Origin: a virus
IMG/VR virus record: IMGVR_UViG_3300023278_002893
Location: 186,001-250,000 of that record
Direction: 5' to 3' (one strand)
Length of the DNA stretch: 64,000 bases
In this document: positions 8,455 through 17,686 of the stretch, one piece after another
Position numbering within the stretch: the stretch's first letter is position 1
Layout of the letters: every line of letters begins with the position of its first letter
Program-made: the position numbers and the translations under genes
The notes under the pieces: model-generated
What the model was told of the DNA's origin: nothing
The model's input: the letters and a program-made list of their open reading frames with translations, nothing else
Databases searched by the model: none

Positions 8455-10299
8455 TTATCTCCCCTTCTTCTTCTTCGGCTTAGGTTTCAAAACTGCGGCT
8501 CCGCTTAGACGTACCTTCTTATCGTTCCCCGCCTCTGACATAACTCTTCTCTTGAAGGCATCGGGATCACGGGCTATTTCCATCTTATCCATTATAGCCT
8601 GAGGAATAACTCCTCCAAAAGCATCTTCCATCTCTAAGGATTCTTTATCGCGGCTTCGACCACGTACCACCCCTCCGTGGTGCATGATGTCCTCTGGCAT
8701 ATCCTCTGTCCAGATCAAATCATAAATACAACGAGCTGCTAGAAAAAAAGCGGTGTAAAGATCCTTCTTCTGCTTCCCGTGACCTCCACCTTTAGGAACA
8801 TCGAAATGCTGTTTTCCAGTAGGAGTCTCAGTAAGCTCGATAGATTGCATCTGGTTCTTCATATCCCTAATCGTGTGCCAAGAGTCCTCTTCAGGAATGG
8901 TACCGTCCGTTAATGCTTTCAGTTTTTCACTCTGGGGAACCGATGGGAATAGAATGTCTCGATGCTCTAGTAACCGTAAAGCGTCGTAATTAGATTCCGC
9001 AATGAACTCAGCAGAAAAATTGCACATCGTTAGCATATCACGACCTGCTTTTAACTGGTGAACCTCATCCTCGGGATCAAGTATGGGACCTGCTGTATGG
9101 TTGGTGGGATTCTCTGCAAGAATGTCTTTGATGGCGAGGCCGCCACCCTGGGAATCCATATAGATATGGGTAACATTGAATGCTGAGCAAAGGTCTTCGA
9201 TGGTTTGGGCCATCTTGGGAAAGGGTTGATTATGAATTTCTAATGCGTGAACGACTTTAGCGGGCTGTCCAATCTCTACAACCGCAATGGCAAAAGAGTC
9301 TTCACTTCTAGCAGGATCTATACCTAAACAATAAGACTTACCGGGAGATCCCGCAACCTGAGTTGAGAAAGATTTACTACTACATGCTTCCAACAGCGAC
9401 GCTCTGTAAAAAGCATCTGTGTCGGGAATAAAAGCAGCCTCGTATTCCATCCGGAACTCAAGGCTAGACATTTCTTTTCTTGCGGACTCAACGTTATCTT
9501 TATCGAGGAATCCGGTCTCTAGTAATTTATACGGAACTCTAAAAGCTGCGTACTTAGGATTACCTGCACGCATCTCATCACGGTAGATCTTGTACAGATC
9601 ATACATGTGATTAAAAGTGAAATAACCAGATGATGTAATTATAATTTGGTTGGCGCTGCTGTCAGCGTCCAGCTCCTCTTGGGTGATCAACCCACGCTTA
9701 AGAAGCTCCTTCTGCCTTTTGATCCTCTCTACATTCTCCATAGGATTGGCTACGGTAGCTGCCATAGGACGAATGACCATGTTAAAAATCTCGGGTGGAA
9801 TGTGGGGAAACTCATCACAAACAATAGTAAAGAAACGTGAACCACGAATCTTAGTACCGTCGCCTAGAGGTATCGCTTGTATTAACGACCCCGGCTTACC
9901 CGCCACTGACTTAAATCTAATATAACAATTGTCTGATTGCTGGGTAGGTTTCTTCTCACACGCAGCTCGTAGGATCGGAGACCCTTGATACAAGCGCGTG
10001 CACTCATCAAAAATAAACTTAGATTGACGAAAAGTGGGTGCAATTAATCCTATCTTGTGTCCTGGATACAACATCCCTTTCAGTACAGCAAGCACAGCTT
10101 GGAGAAATGTTTTACCTGAACCACGACACATAATGGCGATGACGTTGCTCTTAGACCACATAGAGCGCAAGACTACTTTTTGGATTTTTGAAAGCTTGAG
10201 TCCCAATAGGTCTTCTGCTGCCATCTCGGGATATTCTCTATAGAACTCAATCAGCTCTGCTGCAGCTGATCTTAATTCCGGATCATCTTCGTTTAGCAT
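8455..10299 (-). CDS. Terminase large subunit
   Basis: 614 aa. Walker A CRGSGKT lies at residues 58-64, and Walker B with catalytic Glu (FFTIVCDEF) at about 156-164. The RNase H-like nuclease domain starts at GIDPARSEDSFAIAVVE, and further acidic residues follow (IYMDSQGGG). The C-end is Lys-rich. It is the packaging motor: the ATPase translocates DNA into the prohead and the nuclease cuts concatemers. It overlaps the putative small subunit upstream (TAATG-type junction) and abuts the portal downstream, the standard order. Confidence 0.95.
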   Translation of the reverse strand: MLNEDDPELRSAAAELIEFYREYPEMAAEDLLGLKLSKIQKVVLRSMWSKSNVIAIMCRGSGKTFLQAVLAVLKGMLYPGHKIGLIAPTFRQSKFIFDECTRLYQGSPILRAACEKKPTQQSDNCYIRFKSVAGKPGSLIQAIPLGDGTKIRGSRFFTIVCDEFPHIPPEIFNMVIRPMAATVANPMENVERIKRQKELLKRGLITQEELDADSSANQIIITSSGYFTFNHMYDLYKIYRDEMRAGNPKYAAFRVPYKLLETGFLDKDNVESARKEMSSLEFRMEYEAAFIPDTDAFYRASLLEACSSKSFSTQVAGSPGKSYCLGIDPARSEDSFAIAVVEIGQPAKVVHALEIHNQPFPKMAQTIEDLCSAFNVTHIYMDSQGGGLAIKDILAENPTNHTAGPILDPEDEVHQLKAGRDMLTMCNFSAEFIAESNYDALRLLEHRDILFPSVPQSEKLKALTDGTIPEEDSWHTIRDMKNQMQSIELTETPTGKQHFDVPKGGGHGKQKKDLYTAFFLAARCIYDLIWTEDMPEDIMHHGGVVRGRSRDKESLEMEDAFGGVIPQAIMDKMEIARDPDAFKRRVMSEAGNDKKVRLSGAAVLKPKPKKKKGR

Positions 10300-10958
10300 T
10301 AGTACCCGTCATCTTCCAGAACTTTATTTAGTTGCGCGGCGGTGTCATCCACCTCAGAAAGTAGTGACTGAACCCTGGCTTGCTGCTCACTCTTCTGCTG
10401 ACGGTCGAACTGAACTACCAAATCAACGATGTTAACGTCTGAGTTGATTTTAGAATCTTTACGATCTACTCTCCGGCTGGACAGATTCTCTTTAGATATT
10501 TGCTTACGTTTCCAAATCTTCTCTAGCGATTGCGATACTGCAATATGTGCCTGAGGGTCATTCTTTGTAGCCTGAAGCAATCTCATTTCCATTACGTCGC
10601 TTTTGGCTATTTCGAAGATATCATCCACATCGGCTGCGGTGGGCTCCTCGTTCTTGAAATCTGTCAGATAACTTACGACTATTCCTGTGAATCTCTTCTT
10701 CTCGGCAGGAGTGAAGACACCCCTCTGTGGAACAAGTCTCTTGATTAGATCGGGACTTAATTTGCGGCCCGCCGTAATTTCCTGCGCCTGGGCCTGATCC
10801 TCACCTTCCTCACCTAGGAGTTCGGGAACTAGAGGACCATCCTTTTGATACTGCTTTAGATTACTCCGGCTGTTAGCATTATTATAATTCTTACTGCCAG
10901 GATCTTTTTCTGCCTTTTTATCTAAATCTTTTTCGTCAATTTTAGGTTTCTTTGTCAT
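10299..10958 (-). CDS. Putative terminase small subunit
   Basis: 219 aa from ATG at 10958 (weak GGAC site); an in-frame GTG at 10973 lacks any SD. The N-terminal 70 residues are charged and probably disordered. The middle is helical (AADVDDIFEIAKSDVMEMRLLQ, AHIAVSQSLEKIWKRKQ) and the C-end forms a coiled coil. Small terminases recognise the packaging site and feed DNA to the large subunit. The call rests mainly on position and helical character; no helix-turn-helix is obvious. Confidence 0.6.
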   Translation of the reverse strand: MTKKPKIDEKDLDKKAEKDPGSKNYNNANSRSNLKQYQKDGPLVPELLGEEGEDQAQAQEITAGRKLSPDLIKRLVPQRGVFTPAEKKRFTGIVVSYLTDFKNEEPTAADVDDIFEIAKSDVMEMRLLQATKNDPQAHIAVSQSLEKIWKRKQISKENLSSRRVDRKDSKINSDVNIVDLVVQFDRQQKSEQQARVQSLLSEVDDTAAQLNKVLEDDGY

Positions 10959-10982
10959 AGGTTTGTCCGGCACAAACAGGTG

Positions 10983-11013
10983 TGAGAGGGAACTGTAGAC
11001 AGCTCGCCTCTCA
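10983..11013 (-). other. Hairpin between nuclease and small terminase genes
   Basis: TGAGAGG (10983-10989) pairs with CCTCTCA (11007-11013). A CTGT/ACAG inner pairing shortens the loop. There is no T-run on the minus-strand side, so it is more likely an mRNA processing or stability element than a terminator. Confidence 0.35.
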
Positions 11014-11042
11014 TCTAACTTACAATTTTTTTAATAGTTATT

Positions 11043-11540
11043 TCAACAAGGAGAGTGTCGGATTCGCTCTGTATGTCCTCTTTTCTCCAATTCCTTAATC
11101 AACTTATCCTTCTCTTCGGGAGAACGCTGAATTAATTTAGTTGTCTTTGCCTTGTAACGTAAAAGCGGAGAATTAAAATCTAAAACCTTAACATATTCTA
11201 TCACCGACTGTATACGTTTTATAACACCCTCAATGTCACTAAAGACAGCACCTGCGGAGACCCTTAGAACTAAAATACCCGCATCTTCCCACAAACGTCG
11301 ATCTCTATCCGAATCCCTACGCCTATTCACGGAAGATTTGTGCCAATTACCGTCTACCTCAACCGCTAGGTTTAGTTCTGGGGAATAAAAATCTAAAATC
11401 CAATTAAGTACAGGTTCCTGAGATCTAAACGAATAACCCTCTAAACCCCGGGATAAGATATTCCAAAGTTTAGCCTCGGGGGGAGTTAGATTTTCACGAT
11501 ATTTCGCTGCCATCTTTTCATTCCTACTAAAATATTTCAC
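11043..11540 (-). CDS. DUF559/Vsr-like endonuclease
   Basis: 165 aa, GTG start at 11540 preceded by GGAGGGGGG. Contains the signature of the DUF559 (very-short-patch-repair-like) nuclease fold: LTPPEAKLWNIL, then FRSQEPVLNWILDFYSPELNLAVEVDG with the catalytic D and E-x-D residues, and RDRRLWEDAGILVLRV. Proteins of this type in phages are often solitary, homing-like nucleases. It is inserted just upstream of the terminase genes, separated by short AT-rich spacers on both sides, which fits a mobile gene. Confidence 0.8.
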   Translation of the reverse strand: MKYFSRNEKMAAKYRENLTPPEAKLWNILSRGLEGYSFRSQEPVLNWILDFYSPELNLAVEVDGNWHKSSVNRRRDSDRDRRLWEDAGILVLRVSAGAVFSDIEGVIKRIQSVIEYVKVLDFNSPLLRYKAKTTKLIQRSPEEKDKLIKELEKRGHTERIRHSPC

Positions 11541-11600
11541 TTATTCCCCCCTCCACGTCCTAGAGGTAAGTTAATTAAAACCATGTATTTTTCAATGTTA

Positions 11601-12089
11601 TCAATGGGATACAGCATTTTCAGCGGAGACGAATTTTTTCAAAAGGTGGACGCTGTCCAATAATTCTATTACTAGATCCTCCTGTGCGAAGATGGAGCTG
11701 CTGCTGTATTGGTATTTTATACACTCCTCGGGAACCGCTTCGATGGGTGTCGTCTCTATATATTTTCTAATATCCCGTAATTCCTTTTCGGACCTAACGT
11801 CCCGCATTGCTTGAAGTAATTTGACTTTATTCTTATCAAAAAATTCTTCAAAACCCGGATACTCCGATCTAATGGAAATAAAACGATCTAGACACTTCTG
11901 TTCCAATCCAAGAAGGCTTTCGGACAGTGCTGCGCGGTGTGCCACAGATTTGGATTTACCAGACATTGATTCACTAATTTTCTTTTTGGTACTGGGATCT
12001 TGTACCTGCCCCGTATGGGACACACTAATTTTATTTTTAGTTTCTTTAGAATGCTTGTAGCCGGGCTTACGCCCTTTAGCTCTAGTCAT
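11601..12089 (-). CDS. NUMOD3-motif DNA-binding protein
   Basis: 162 aa from ATG at 12089, one base after the NusG-like gene stop. The N-end carries two copies of a NUMOD3-type motif (KHSKETKNKISVSHTGQ and STKKKISESMSGKSKS), DNA-binding modules normally found in GIY-YIG or HNH homing endonucleases. No GIY-YIG or HNH core is visible; the remaining 100 residues are helical. It may be a degenerate homing enzyme or a DNA-binding regulator. Its tight coupling to the NusG-like gene is unusual for a mobile element. Confidence 0.65.
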   Translation of the reverse strand: MTRAKGRKPGYKHSKETKNKISVSHTGQVQDPSTKKKISESMSGKSKSVAHRAALSESLLGLEQKCLDRFISIRSEYPGFEEFFDKNKVKLLQAMRDVRSEKELRDIRKYIETTPIEAVPEECIKYQYSSSSIFAQEDLVIELLDSVHLLKKFVSAENAVSH

Positions 12090-12090
12090 T

Positions 12091-12624
12091 TTAGATATCC
12101 TGTACGACGGTATTTTGCAATTCACTCTTCCGCTCCACAAGGTCCTCCTTAAGGTCCTGATCCACCCCTTTACCCAAAAGCTGGGCACCTACTCGAACCT
12201 TGACCATTCCACCGCCGACGGATTTTACCTTCGCCTCAAAACCAGCGAAAGGCCCCTCGAGCAGAACTACAGTATCACCTTTCCTATACCTACTGGTCTT
12301 AATGTCCACAAGAAGTTTACCTTGGTTCTCTTCCATAATACGAATTTCATCCTCGGCAACGATACCGGGGTGATGGGTTGTTATCCAAGGACACTGACTC
12401 ATTTTATGAAAAACTTGATCAGGATTATCATATCTGACAAAGAGATACCCCTCATATAGGGGGCTATCCTTAACTCTAACCCCCCGCTTGGTCACGATCT
12501 CCTGCTTTATCTGGGGGTAAAAATACTTATCTATTTCGGGGACATTCTTCCGTATGTGCGCGATAACGTTCTCGTATCTGTTCCTCTTGATTGACCAGGA
12601 ATGCCATCGTTTTGCAGTATCCAT
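12091..12624 (-). CDS. NusG-like transcription elongation/antitermination factor
   Basis: 177 aa. The N-terminal domain has the NGN layout (KRWHSWSIKRNRYENVIAHI, YEGYLFVRYD, CPWITTHHPGIV). The C-terminal KOW domain is clear (YRKGDTVVLLEGPFAGFEAKVKSV, about residues 116-142). NusG proteins bind RNA polymerase beside the main channel and modulate pausing and termination. A phage copy could help host polymerase read through the long minus-strand operons and their hairpins. SD GGGAGATAGAT; a likely promoter sits 26 bases upstream of the start. Confidence 0.85.
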   Translation of the reverse strand: MDTAKRWHSWSIKRNRYENVIAHIRKNVPEIDKYFYPQIKQEIVTKRGVRVKDSPLYEGYLFVRYDNPDQVFHKMSQCPWITTHHPGIVAEDEIRIMEENQGKLLVDIKTSRYRKGDTVVLLEGPFAGFEAKVKSVGGGMVKVRVGAQLLGKGVDQDLKEDLVERKSELQNTVVQDI

Positions 12625-12649
12625 ATCTATCTCCCCGTCTCTAAAAACA

Positions 12650-12678
12650 ATTATAATAGGTATTTACGAAATACGCAA
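12650..12678 (-). promoter_or_regulatory. Probable sigma70 promoter for the nusG-like gene
   Basis: On the minus strand TTGCGT (12673-12678) and TATAAT (12650-12655) are separated by 17 bases. The -10 is perfect and the -35 weaker. It lies in the only spacer upstream of the NusG-like gene. Confidence 0.55.
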
Positions 12679-12686
12679 GCCAATTA

Positions 12687-13193
12687 TTACTTTTTCTTGT
12701 TTTCTTCTGCGGATTTACGATTCTCACGCATGTTTAGTATGTCCGTCGCGGATGCTAAAAAGCCCGGAATGAAGTCCCTATCCTCCCCGCGGGCCTCAGC
12801 TTCGGGGTTAGCTACCTTAGTGGATTTACCACAGTCTTCACAATATTTCATGTAAGTATGCTCTGATCCATAACTCTCATGTCCACATTCCGCACACGCT
12901 ACTAGAACATTGGTTCTGTGAGAACGAACTACCCTCTTCTTGGGAAACGTGAAAGGTAGTCTATCCAGGATATGCTTATTCTTATCATTATGCTCATGTA
13001 TCATATTCTTGTACTTGGAAGAACCCATCTCCTGCTCAAGGGCGGATTCTCTGCGAGAGATTCCCGGATCCAGCTCTTTACCCATAAGTTCCGGATTCGA
13101 CTTAGCGATCTGCTCGCCAACCTTTTTAGAATCTCTCTTTATAGCATCTACGTTAATCGTAGTCTTGGGTTTATTACTCTTCTTCTTGGGCAC
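12687..13193 (-). CDS. Zinc-ribbon protein, 168 aa
   Basis: GTG start at 13193 with AAGGAGTATTTC upstream. The N-terminal half is Lys-rich and charged. A four-Cys zinc ribbon follows (CAECGHESYG...YCEDCGK, about residues 102-124), then an acidic, Lys-ending tail. Probably binds nucleic acid or a protein partner; it lies just upstream of the NusG-like promoter. No specific family recognised. Confidence 0.65.
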   Translation of the reverse strand: MPKKKSNKPKTTINVDAIKRDSKKVGEQIAKSNPELMGKELDPGISRRESALEQEMGSSKYKNMIHEHNDKNKHILDRLPFTFPKKRVVRSHRTNVLVACAECGHESYGSEHTYMKYCEDCGKSTKVANPEAEARGEDRDFIPGFLASATDILNMRENRKSAEENKKK

Positions 13194-13203
13194 GAAATAC
13201 TCC

Positions 13204-14052
13204 TTAAGTAACGTTCACAGAAATGGTTGAAATACCTTCCGGTGTCCTAAGATACTGAGAAGGGTCTATCTCCAGCTGGGGGTTGGTAGCAGACGTGGAT
13301 CCTAGACGTCCTATCCGTCCGTCCTGGGAACTAACACCCCCTCGAAACTGACCTTCGAAATCATTGATAGCATCATCAAGAATGACTCCTTGGGCGGAGG
13401 TTTCTAAATTGAAAACTCTCGCCTCTATAGACATGGATCCCAGAGCCTGATCGCTAGGAATATTATAAAGGAAAGTAAAGACAGTAGCCTTAGTAATCCC
13501 CTGCTCGCCTCGTGGGAGATTTCGGCGATCGACCGCGGTACCGCTCACGTACAAAGTACAGGACATAATCGACTGGAGGGCGGTAGCCTCCACTCTAATA
13601 GTTATTTGACTTCCACGAGAAACTGAAACCCCAGGAGCAGGTTCTAAAATTCTAGAAGTAGGAAATAGAGCTTGGAAATCAGAAGCAACCAGTTGTTCTC
13701 TTTCTAGAATCTGCGCCGCTTCAATTGCGGCGGCGTCAATAGATCGGGGCGGCGCTTCTGGTCTTAGATCTTTAATACTACCCACCCGAATAACTCGAAC
13801 AGGATTCAGAGGGTCTTGACCTTCAATGGGTACCAGACCCTTATATGATCTGAAGATATCACCTTTCTGGTCTGGACGCTCTTGCTCATTCCAATCTATT
13901 TCTCGTCCTCGAGGATTATCTCCAAGAGGGTAAGTAGGGCGTCTCTTAGTAAATTGATTACCTTCAGCCGTACCACGCTCTACATTATCTGCTGCGAAGC
14001 TGTGACCAAGCCCACGCCCGTCAGTATCGGTTTTATCTCTTCTCTCTACCAT
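13204..14052 (-). CDS. Putative virion protein with Ig-like domain, 282 aa
   Basis: ATG at 14052 with AAGGAGTTG upstream; overlaps the end of the HNH gene. The first 110 residues are polar and probably extended. Residues about 135-225 look like an Ig-type beta sandwich (LEPAPGVSVSRGSQITIRVEA, then SIEARVFNLE). The C-end is Ser/Gly-rich. Such proteins are often structural or neck and tail components. No catalytic motif. The function is inferred from composition only. Confidence 0.6.
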   Translation of the reverse strand: MVERRDKTDTDGRGLGHSFAADNVERGTAEGNQFTKRRPTYPLGDNPRGREIDWNEQERPDQKGDIFRSYKGLVPIEGQDPLNPVRVIRVGSIKDLRPEAPPRSIDAAAIEAAQILEREQLVASDFQALFPTSRILEPAPGVSVSRGSQITIRVEATALQSIMSCTLYVSGTAVDRRNLPRGEQGITKATVFTFLYNIPSDQALGSMSIEARVFNLETSAQGVILDDAINDFEGQFRGGVSSQDGRIGRLGSTSATNPQLEIDPSQYLRTPEGISTISVNVT

Positions 14053-14782
14053 TAGACAACTCCTTAAGAACTTTTATAAATTCCGCATCAGTTTTTGTAT
14101 GTTTCTTTAAATTACAATTAGGACACGTTAAAACAATATTCTTAATAAAGTTATTCCCACCCCTACTCAGGGGTATTTTATGGTCTCTATGAAATCCTTG
14201 CGAAATATCAACTCTACAATAATAACACTCACCCTGCTGCTCAGAATAAATATTTACTATCTCTTGCTGGGTATACCTACCTTTCGCGTTTTTAATAAGT
14301 GCACGTCTGTTGGCGCAGTAGGTGGCTTGATATTCTTTAGTGTGCGATAACCCGTGTGTACGAGAACGTATTCCTGTCAGTTCAGCACCGTAGCAGCCGC
14401 AGCTCACAGAACTTCCATTTCTAAGTTTAGTACCCCGCACCACTCCCATATTACCACATTCACAAACACAGCGGTATGTTAGTTCATTACCTCTACCATC
14501 CCGACGCCTATTAACTATTTGTTCCTTAACTACCCATCGACCAAACTTAGTACCAAGTTTAATTTCTTTCCTGGCGGTTTCCACAACTAAGCAACCGCAA
14601 CTTGCAACGTTTCCTACCTTGAGATGGGAACTTTTGGCAGAGTGTAAATTACCGCAGTCACAAATACATTCCCATCTAATATGCTTACCGCCCCCTCCCG
14701 AAGTCAAAATCCTACTCAGCACAACGAGTCTCCCAAATCTTTTACCTTTCAGGTCATCCACTAATTTCAGACCCCCTCTCAT
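14033..14782 (-). CDS. HNH homing endonuclease with paired zinc fingers
   Basis: About 249 aa. Two tandem modules begin GKRFGRLVV and GTKFGRWVV and end in CxC-DCG...SCGC clusters. They are followed by an HNH core (CYYCRVDISQGFHRDHKIPLSRGG...LTCPNCN). I took ATG at 14782; GTG at 14761 has the better SD (GAGAGGGGG). It overlaps the dNMP kinase gene end and the next gene start, as free-standing homing genes often do near nucleotide-metabolism genes. A paralogue of the same layout lies at 46693-47400. Confidence 0.85.
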   Translation of the reverse strand: MRGGLKLVDDLKGKRFGRLVVLSRILTSGGGGKHIRWECICDCGNLHSAKSSHLKVGNVASCGCLVVETARKEIKLGTKFGRWVVKEQIVNRRRDGRGNELTYRCVCECGNMGVVRGTKLRNGSSVSCGCYGAELTGIRSRTHGLSHTKEYQATYCANRRALIKNAKGRYTQQEIVNIYSEQQGECYYCRVDISQGFHRDHKIPLSRGGNNFIKNIVLTCPNCNLKKHTKTDAEFIKVLKELSNGREKR

Positions 14783-15344
14783 CCAATCTTTGCCATCCAA
14801 TTTCCTCCGCAAGATCGCAAACGCTGAGAAAAAACTCATCCAAAGTACCGTTGTTCTCGATGATCTTGTAGTAGTCTGTGTAGTCCTGCATCGATGTCTC
14901 ACTAGAATGATTGACGCCGACAGTAACCCCACTTCCTTCCCGGGTCACCTTGACTACAACACCACCTACTTTTTTTATTTTTTCTGCTTCGTTCGGATAA
15001 CGCACATCTGAAATAACAAACCTACTAAAACCCTGCGCTCTAAGTCGAGGGATAGTAATATTAAGAACCGTATCAATCCAAATGTCAGGATAAATCTCCC
15101 GCATCTTCTCACCCAATCCCTGCATAATCTCTCGAGGTGTAAGATTGTATCTGGGATCCACTTTCTCTTTGACGGAAACAGGACCGTAACACTGCTCGTA
15201 CGAAAGTCCAAAAAGACTACTTGCTGTACTTTTTAGAGCATCGGCAAACGCTACCCTTTTAACCCCAGGACGTTCTTCCAGGTACTCTGCCGCCGTATCT
15301 TTACCCACCTGGGCAGTAACTCCTAATCCTAAAATATCAATCAT
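14754..15344 (-). CDS. Deoxynucleoside monophosphate kinase
   Basis: 196 aa. The P-loop variant GLGVTAQVGKDTAAEYL at the N-terminus, and DVRYPNEAEKIKK further on, are hallmarks of the phage dNMP kinase/dephospho-CoA-kinase-like group (T4 gene 1 type). These enzymes turn dNMPs into dNDPs for replication. It stands two genes downstream of DHFR and thyA in the same transcript. Its last 29 bases overlap the HNH gene. Confidence 0.8.
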   Translation of the reverse strand: MIDILGLGVTAQVGKDTAAEYLEERPGVKRVAFADALKSTASSLFGLSYEQCYGPVSVKEKVDPRYNLTPREIMQGLGEKMREIYPDIWIDTVLNITIPRLRAQGFSRFVISDVRYPNEAEKIKKVGGVVVKVTREGSGVTVGVNHSSETSMQDYTDYYKIIENNGTLDEFFLSVCDLAEEIGWQRLDERGSEISG

Positions 15345-15345
15345 T

Positions 15346-15651
15346 TTAAATCCTCCAACGATTTATCTTAGTCGCTTTTTCTAGTCGGCTTAAACCTTGT
15401 TTAATTCTATCTGACGATTTTTTTATATCAGCGTTACCCTTCTCTACCTTCTTAGTAATACGCTTGATCTCACCCTTCGCTTGATCTGAAGGACGAGAGT
15501 TAGGCATAATCGTAATATCTATCATAGCCTCTGGACAATCTATTCCTGATTTTCTACACTCACAATAACCCTTGAGGTAGTTCTCATAAGGACAAAAGCA
15601 GGCTACGTCTCCCTCCTCATCCAAATTTACTATAGCTCTAAAATAGGACAT
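15346..15651 (-). CDS. Cys-rich small protein, 101 aa
   Basis: ATG at 15651, two bases after the DHFR stop. A cluster of six Cys (CFCPYENYLKGYCECRKSGIDC, near residues 17-38) suggests metal binding. The rest is Lys-rich helix. It sits between DHFR and dNMP kinase. No family recognised. Confidence 0.55.
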   Translation of the reverse strand: MSYFRAIVNLDEEGDVACFCPYENYLKGYCECRKSGIDCPEAMIDITIMPNSRPSDQAKGEIKRITKKVEKGNADIKKSSDRIKQGLSRLEKATKINRWRI

Positions 15652-15653
15652 TA

Positions 15654-16190
15654 CTAGAGGGTACCTGTGAGGGGATGGGTACCAGTGTATCTGAATCTCT
15701 GATGGATACAATAACTAACATCCCCATGCTTTTCGTCCAACGCAACGTCTCTCTGGATAACCTTGAAATCAAATTCAGACCATTTAGGGAAAAAAGTGTC
15801 TCCCACATATCCCTGGTTATTGGGGATATTGGTAATATAAAGGCGATCTACTCTCTCCAAACACTGCTCGTACAATGACTGCCCTCCTATTATAAATACC
15901 TCATGGTTGCGCATTCCTGCAAACTGTAAAGCGCCATCTATGTTATTAAATACGGTTGCGCCTTTTACTTTGTAGTCAGGATTAGATGAAAGTATGATAT
16001 TATCTCTCTTGGGAAGGGAACATCCAATAGATTCGTAGGTCTTACGCCCCATTACAACTGCATGACCTTTGGTGGATTCTTTGAACCAAACCATATCAGA
16101 AGGTATATGCCAGGGCAGCGTACCGTCCTTACCAATAACCATACGACCTTCCTTGTCCTTGGTGTATGCTACAATCATAGACAAGATCAT
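15654..16190 (-). CDS. Dihydrofolate reductase
   Basis: 178 aa. Conserved DHFR motifs in order: [32 protein letters not shown] (N-terminal substrate loop with the PWH-D core), [14 protein letters not shown] (NADPH site), and [12 protein letters not shown]. It regenerates tetrahydrofolate consumed by thymidylate synthase, whose gene lies immediately upstream with an ATGA stop/start overlap, so the two are translationally coupled. Confidence 0.95.
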   Translation of the reverse strand: MILSMIVAYTKDKEGRMVIGKDGTLPWHIPSDMVWFKESTKGHAVVMGRKTYESIGCSLPKRDNIILSSNPDYKVKGATVFNNIDGALQFAGMRNHEVFIIGGQSLYEQCLERVDRLYITNIPNNQGYVGDTFFPKWSEFDFKVIQRDVALDEKHGDVSYCIHQRFRYTGTHPLTGTL

Positions 16191-16984
16191 ACTGCAACCT
16201 CCGCCTTAATGGGCGGGTAATGTCTGTAGTTGAGGAGAGAGATATCCTCATATCTGAAATCATCTATATTCTTGATGTCAGGATTAAGTAAAATCCTAGG
16301 GTGCTCGTGGGGACGACGTGTTAGTTGGGTAGTAACCTGCTTCATGTGGTTGTTATAAATATGAACATCACCGAAGGTATGGATAAACTCCCCCACCGCT
16401 AAATCACAAACCTGGGCGATCATCATCGTGAGTAATGAATAACTCGCAATGTTAAACGGCACTCCCAGAAACACATCGGCGCTACGTTGGTACATTTGGC
16501 AACTCAACTTCCCATCATTGACGTAGAACTGAAATAGTAAATGGCAGGGCGGGAGCTTCATGTTTGGAACTTCACTGACGTTCCACGCATTGACGATCAG
16601 TCGTCTTGAATTTGGATTACTCTTGATCTCCGCAATGACGTCCGATAGTTGATCCACCGGCTCTGTTCCCGGACGTCCTTGCCAATTACGCCACTGAGAT
16701 CCATACACGGGACCGAGGTCTCCATTCTCATCCGCCCACTCGTCCCAAATCCTAACTCCGTTGTCGTTGAGATACTTGATGTTTGTATCACCGCTAATAA
16801 ACCAAAGGAGTTCATGGGCAATAGATTTGAAGTGGATCTTCTTAGTGGTGACTAACGGGAATCCTTTGGCTAGGTCGAACGCCATTTGGTATCCGAATCT
16901 ACTGATAGTTCCCGTGCCTGTCCTATCTCCCTTACTTGTACCACCATCTTTTACAAAGGAAAGTAGATCTAGGTATTCCTGCAT
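16187..16984 (-). CDS. thyA: Thymidylate synthase (ThyA type)
   Basis: 265 aa, matching the E. coli enzyme end to end: [49 protein letters not shown], the catalytic [26 protein letters not shown], and the C-terminal IKAEVAV. Asn in FNIASY is retained, so it should methylate dUMP rather than hydroxymethylate a pyrimidine. It makes dTMP using methylene-tetrahydrofolate. First gene downstream of a near-consensus promoter. Confidence 0.97.
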   Translation of the reverse strand: MQEYLDLLSFVKDGGTSKGDRTGTGTISRFGYQMAFDLAKGFPLVTTKKIHFKSIAHELLWFISGDTNIKYLNDNGVRIWDEWADENGDLGPVYGSQWRNWQGRPGTEPVDQLSDVIAEIKSNPNSRRLIVNAWNVSEVPNMKLPPCHLLFQFYVNDGKLSCQMYQRSADVFLGVPFNIASYSLLTMMIAQVCDLAVGEFIHTFGDVHIYNNHMKQVTTQLTRRPHEHPRILLNPDIKNIDDFRYEDISLLNYRHYPPIKAEVAV

Positions 16985-17085
16985 TTTAAAGCTCTCCCAG
17001 TTTTGCTGTGCATTACCTTATCTATTATAAAGTACCTTACCTATCTTATACTATAACTATTAAACCTTTCGCTTTCGTCCCTGTT

Positions 17086-17114
17086 ACTATAAGATAATTA
17101 TTACCAAATGTCAA
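17086..17114 (-). promoter_or_regulatory. Strong sigma70 promoter for thyA-DHFR
   Basis: Minus strand: TTGACA (17109-17114), 17-base spacer, TATAGT (17086-17091). Start predicted near 17079, leaving a leader of about 95 AT-rich bases before thyA. The gap 16985-17122 contains no gene. Confidence 0.85.
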
Positions 17115-17122
17115 GAAAAAAA

Positions 17123-17686
17123 TTAAATATTGTCTTTTTTTATTAGATTGTCTTTTGCCCAAAGAGGCTGAAGGTTAGTATAATGTACCGCCTTCAAAAA
17201 ATCACCCCTATCAGACAGGTCAAAAGATGCCAAAGGTTTAACATGGTCTATATGCCACTCACCGTGGTTATTCCATGACATCCCCGGTTGGAACTTGGAT
17301 TCTAAATGATGTCTTAGAGTTTGTAAAGAACATCCCAAATCTTTCATGGCCGAACCGTTACGTCCAAAACGTAAGGAATTGACTACTCTACTTCTTAAAA
17401 GGCAGCGTATTTTAAAATCTAAATCCTTATGGTATCTGTTCTTTTTATATTCACGGTAATATCTACGCTGTTGGTCTTTGTGAGATTGCCGATATTGTTT
17501 TCTATAAACACTCAACTTCTCCCTATTCCCAGTAGCGTATAATTTGGCGTATTCTAATCTATCTACTTTATTTTTATTGTAGTACTCCTTAAAACAAGAC
17601 TTGCATCTAGGTGTGGGTTTATCTTTTGTCTGGTAAAAATCAGAAATATTTTTGGTTTTACCGCACCCGTTACAAAACTTGGTCAT
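17123..17686 (-). CDS. HNH homing endonuclease with N-terminal zinc ribbon
   Basis: 187 aa, ATG at 17686 overlapping the previous gene's stop. CNGCGKTK...PRCKSCF forms a four-Cys ribbon (residues 5-31). A basic helical linker follows, then the HNH core GEWHIDHVKPLASFDLSD with NLQPLWAKDN, a conserved group of phage HNH enzymes. It ends just before the thyA promoter. A frameshifted paralogue occurs at 23130-23868. Confidence 0.85.
   Translation of the reverse strand: MTKFCNGCGKTKNISDFYQTKDKPTPRCKSCFKEYYNKNKVDRLEYAKLYATGNREKLSVYRKQYRQSHKDQQRRYYREYKKNRYHKDLDFKIRCLLRSRVVNSLRFGRNGSAMKDLGCSLQTLRHHLESKFQPGMSWNNHGEWHIDHVKPLASFDLSDRGDFLKAVHYTNLQPLWAKDNLIKKDNI

Noticed and set aside
14782-14932. Longer N-terminus for the HNH gene
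   Set aside because: The added part overlaps the dNMP kinase gene in another frame and does not align with the paralogue at 46693, which starts 11 residues before GKRFG.
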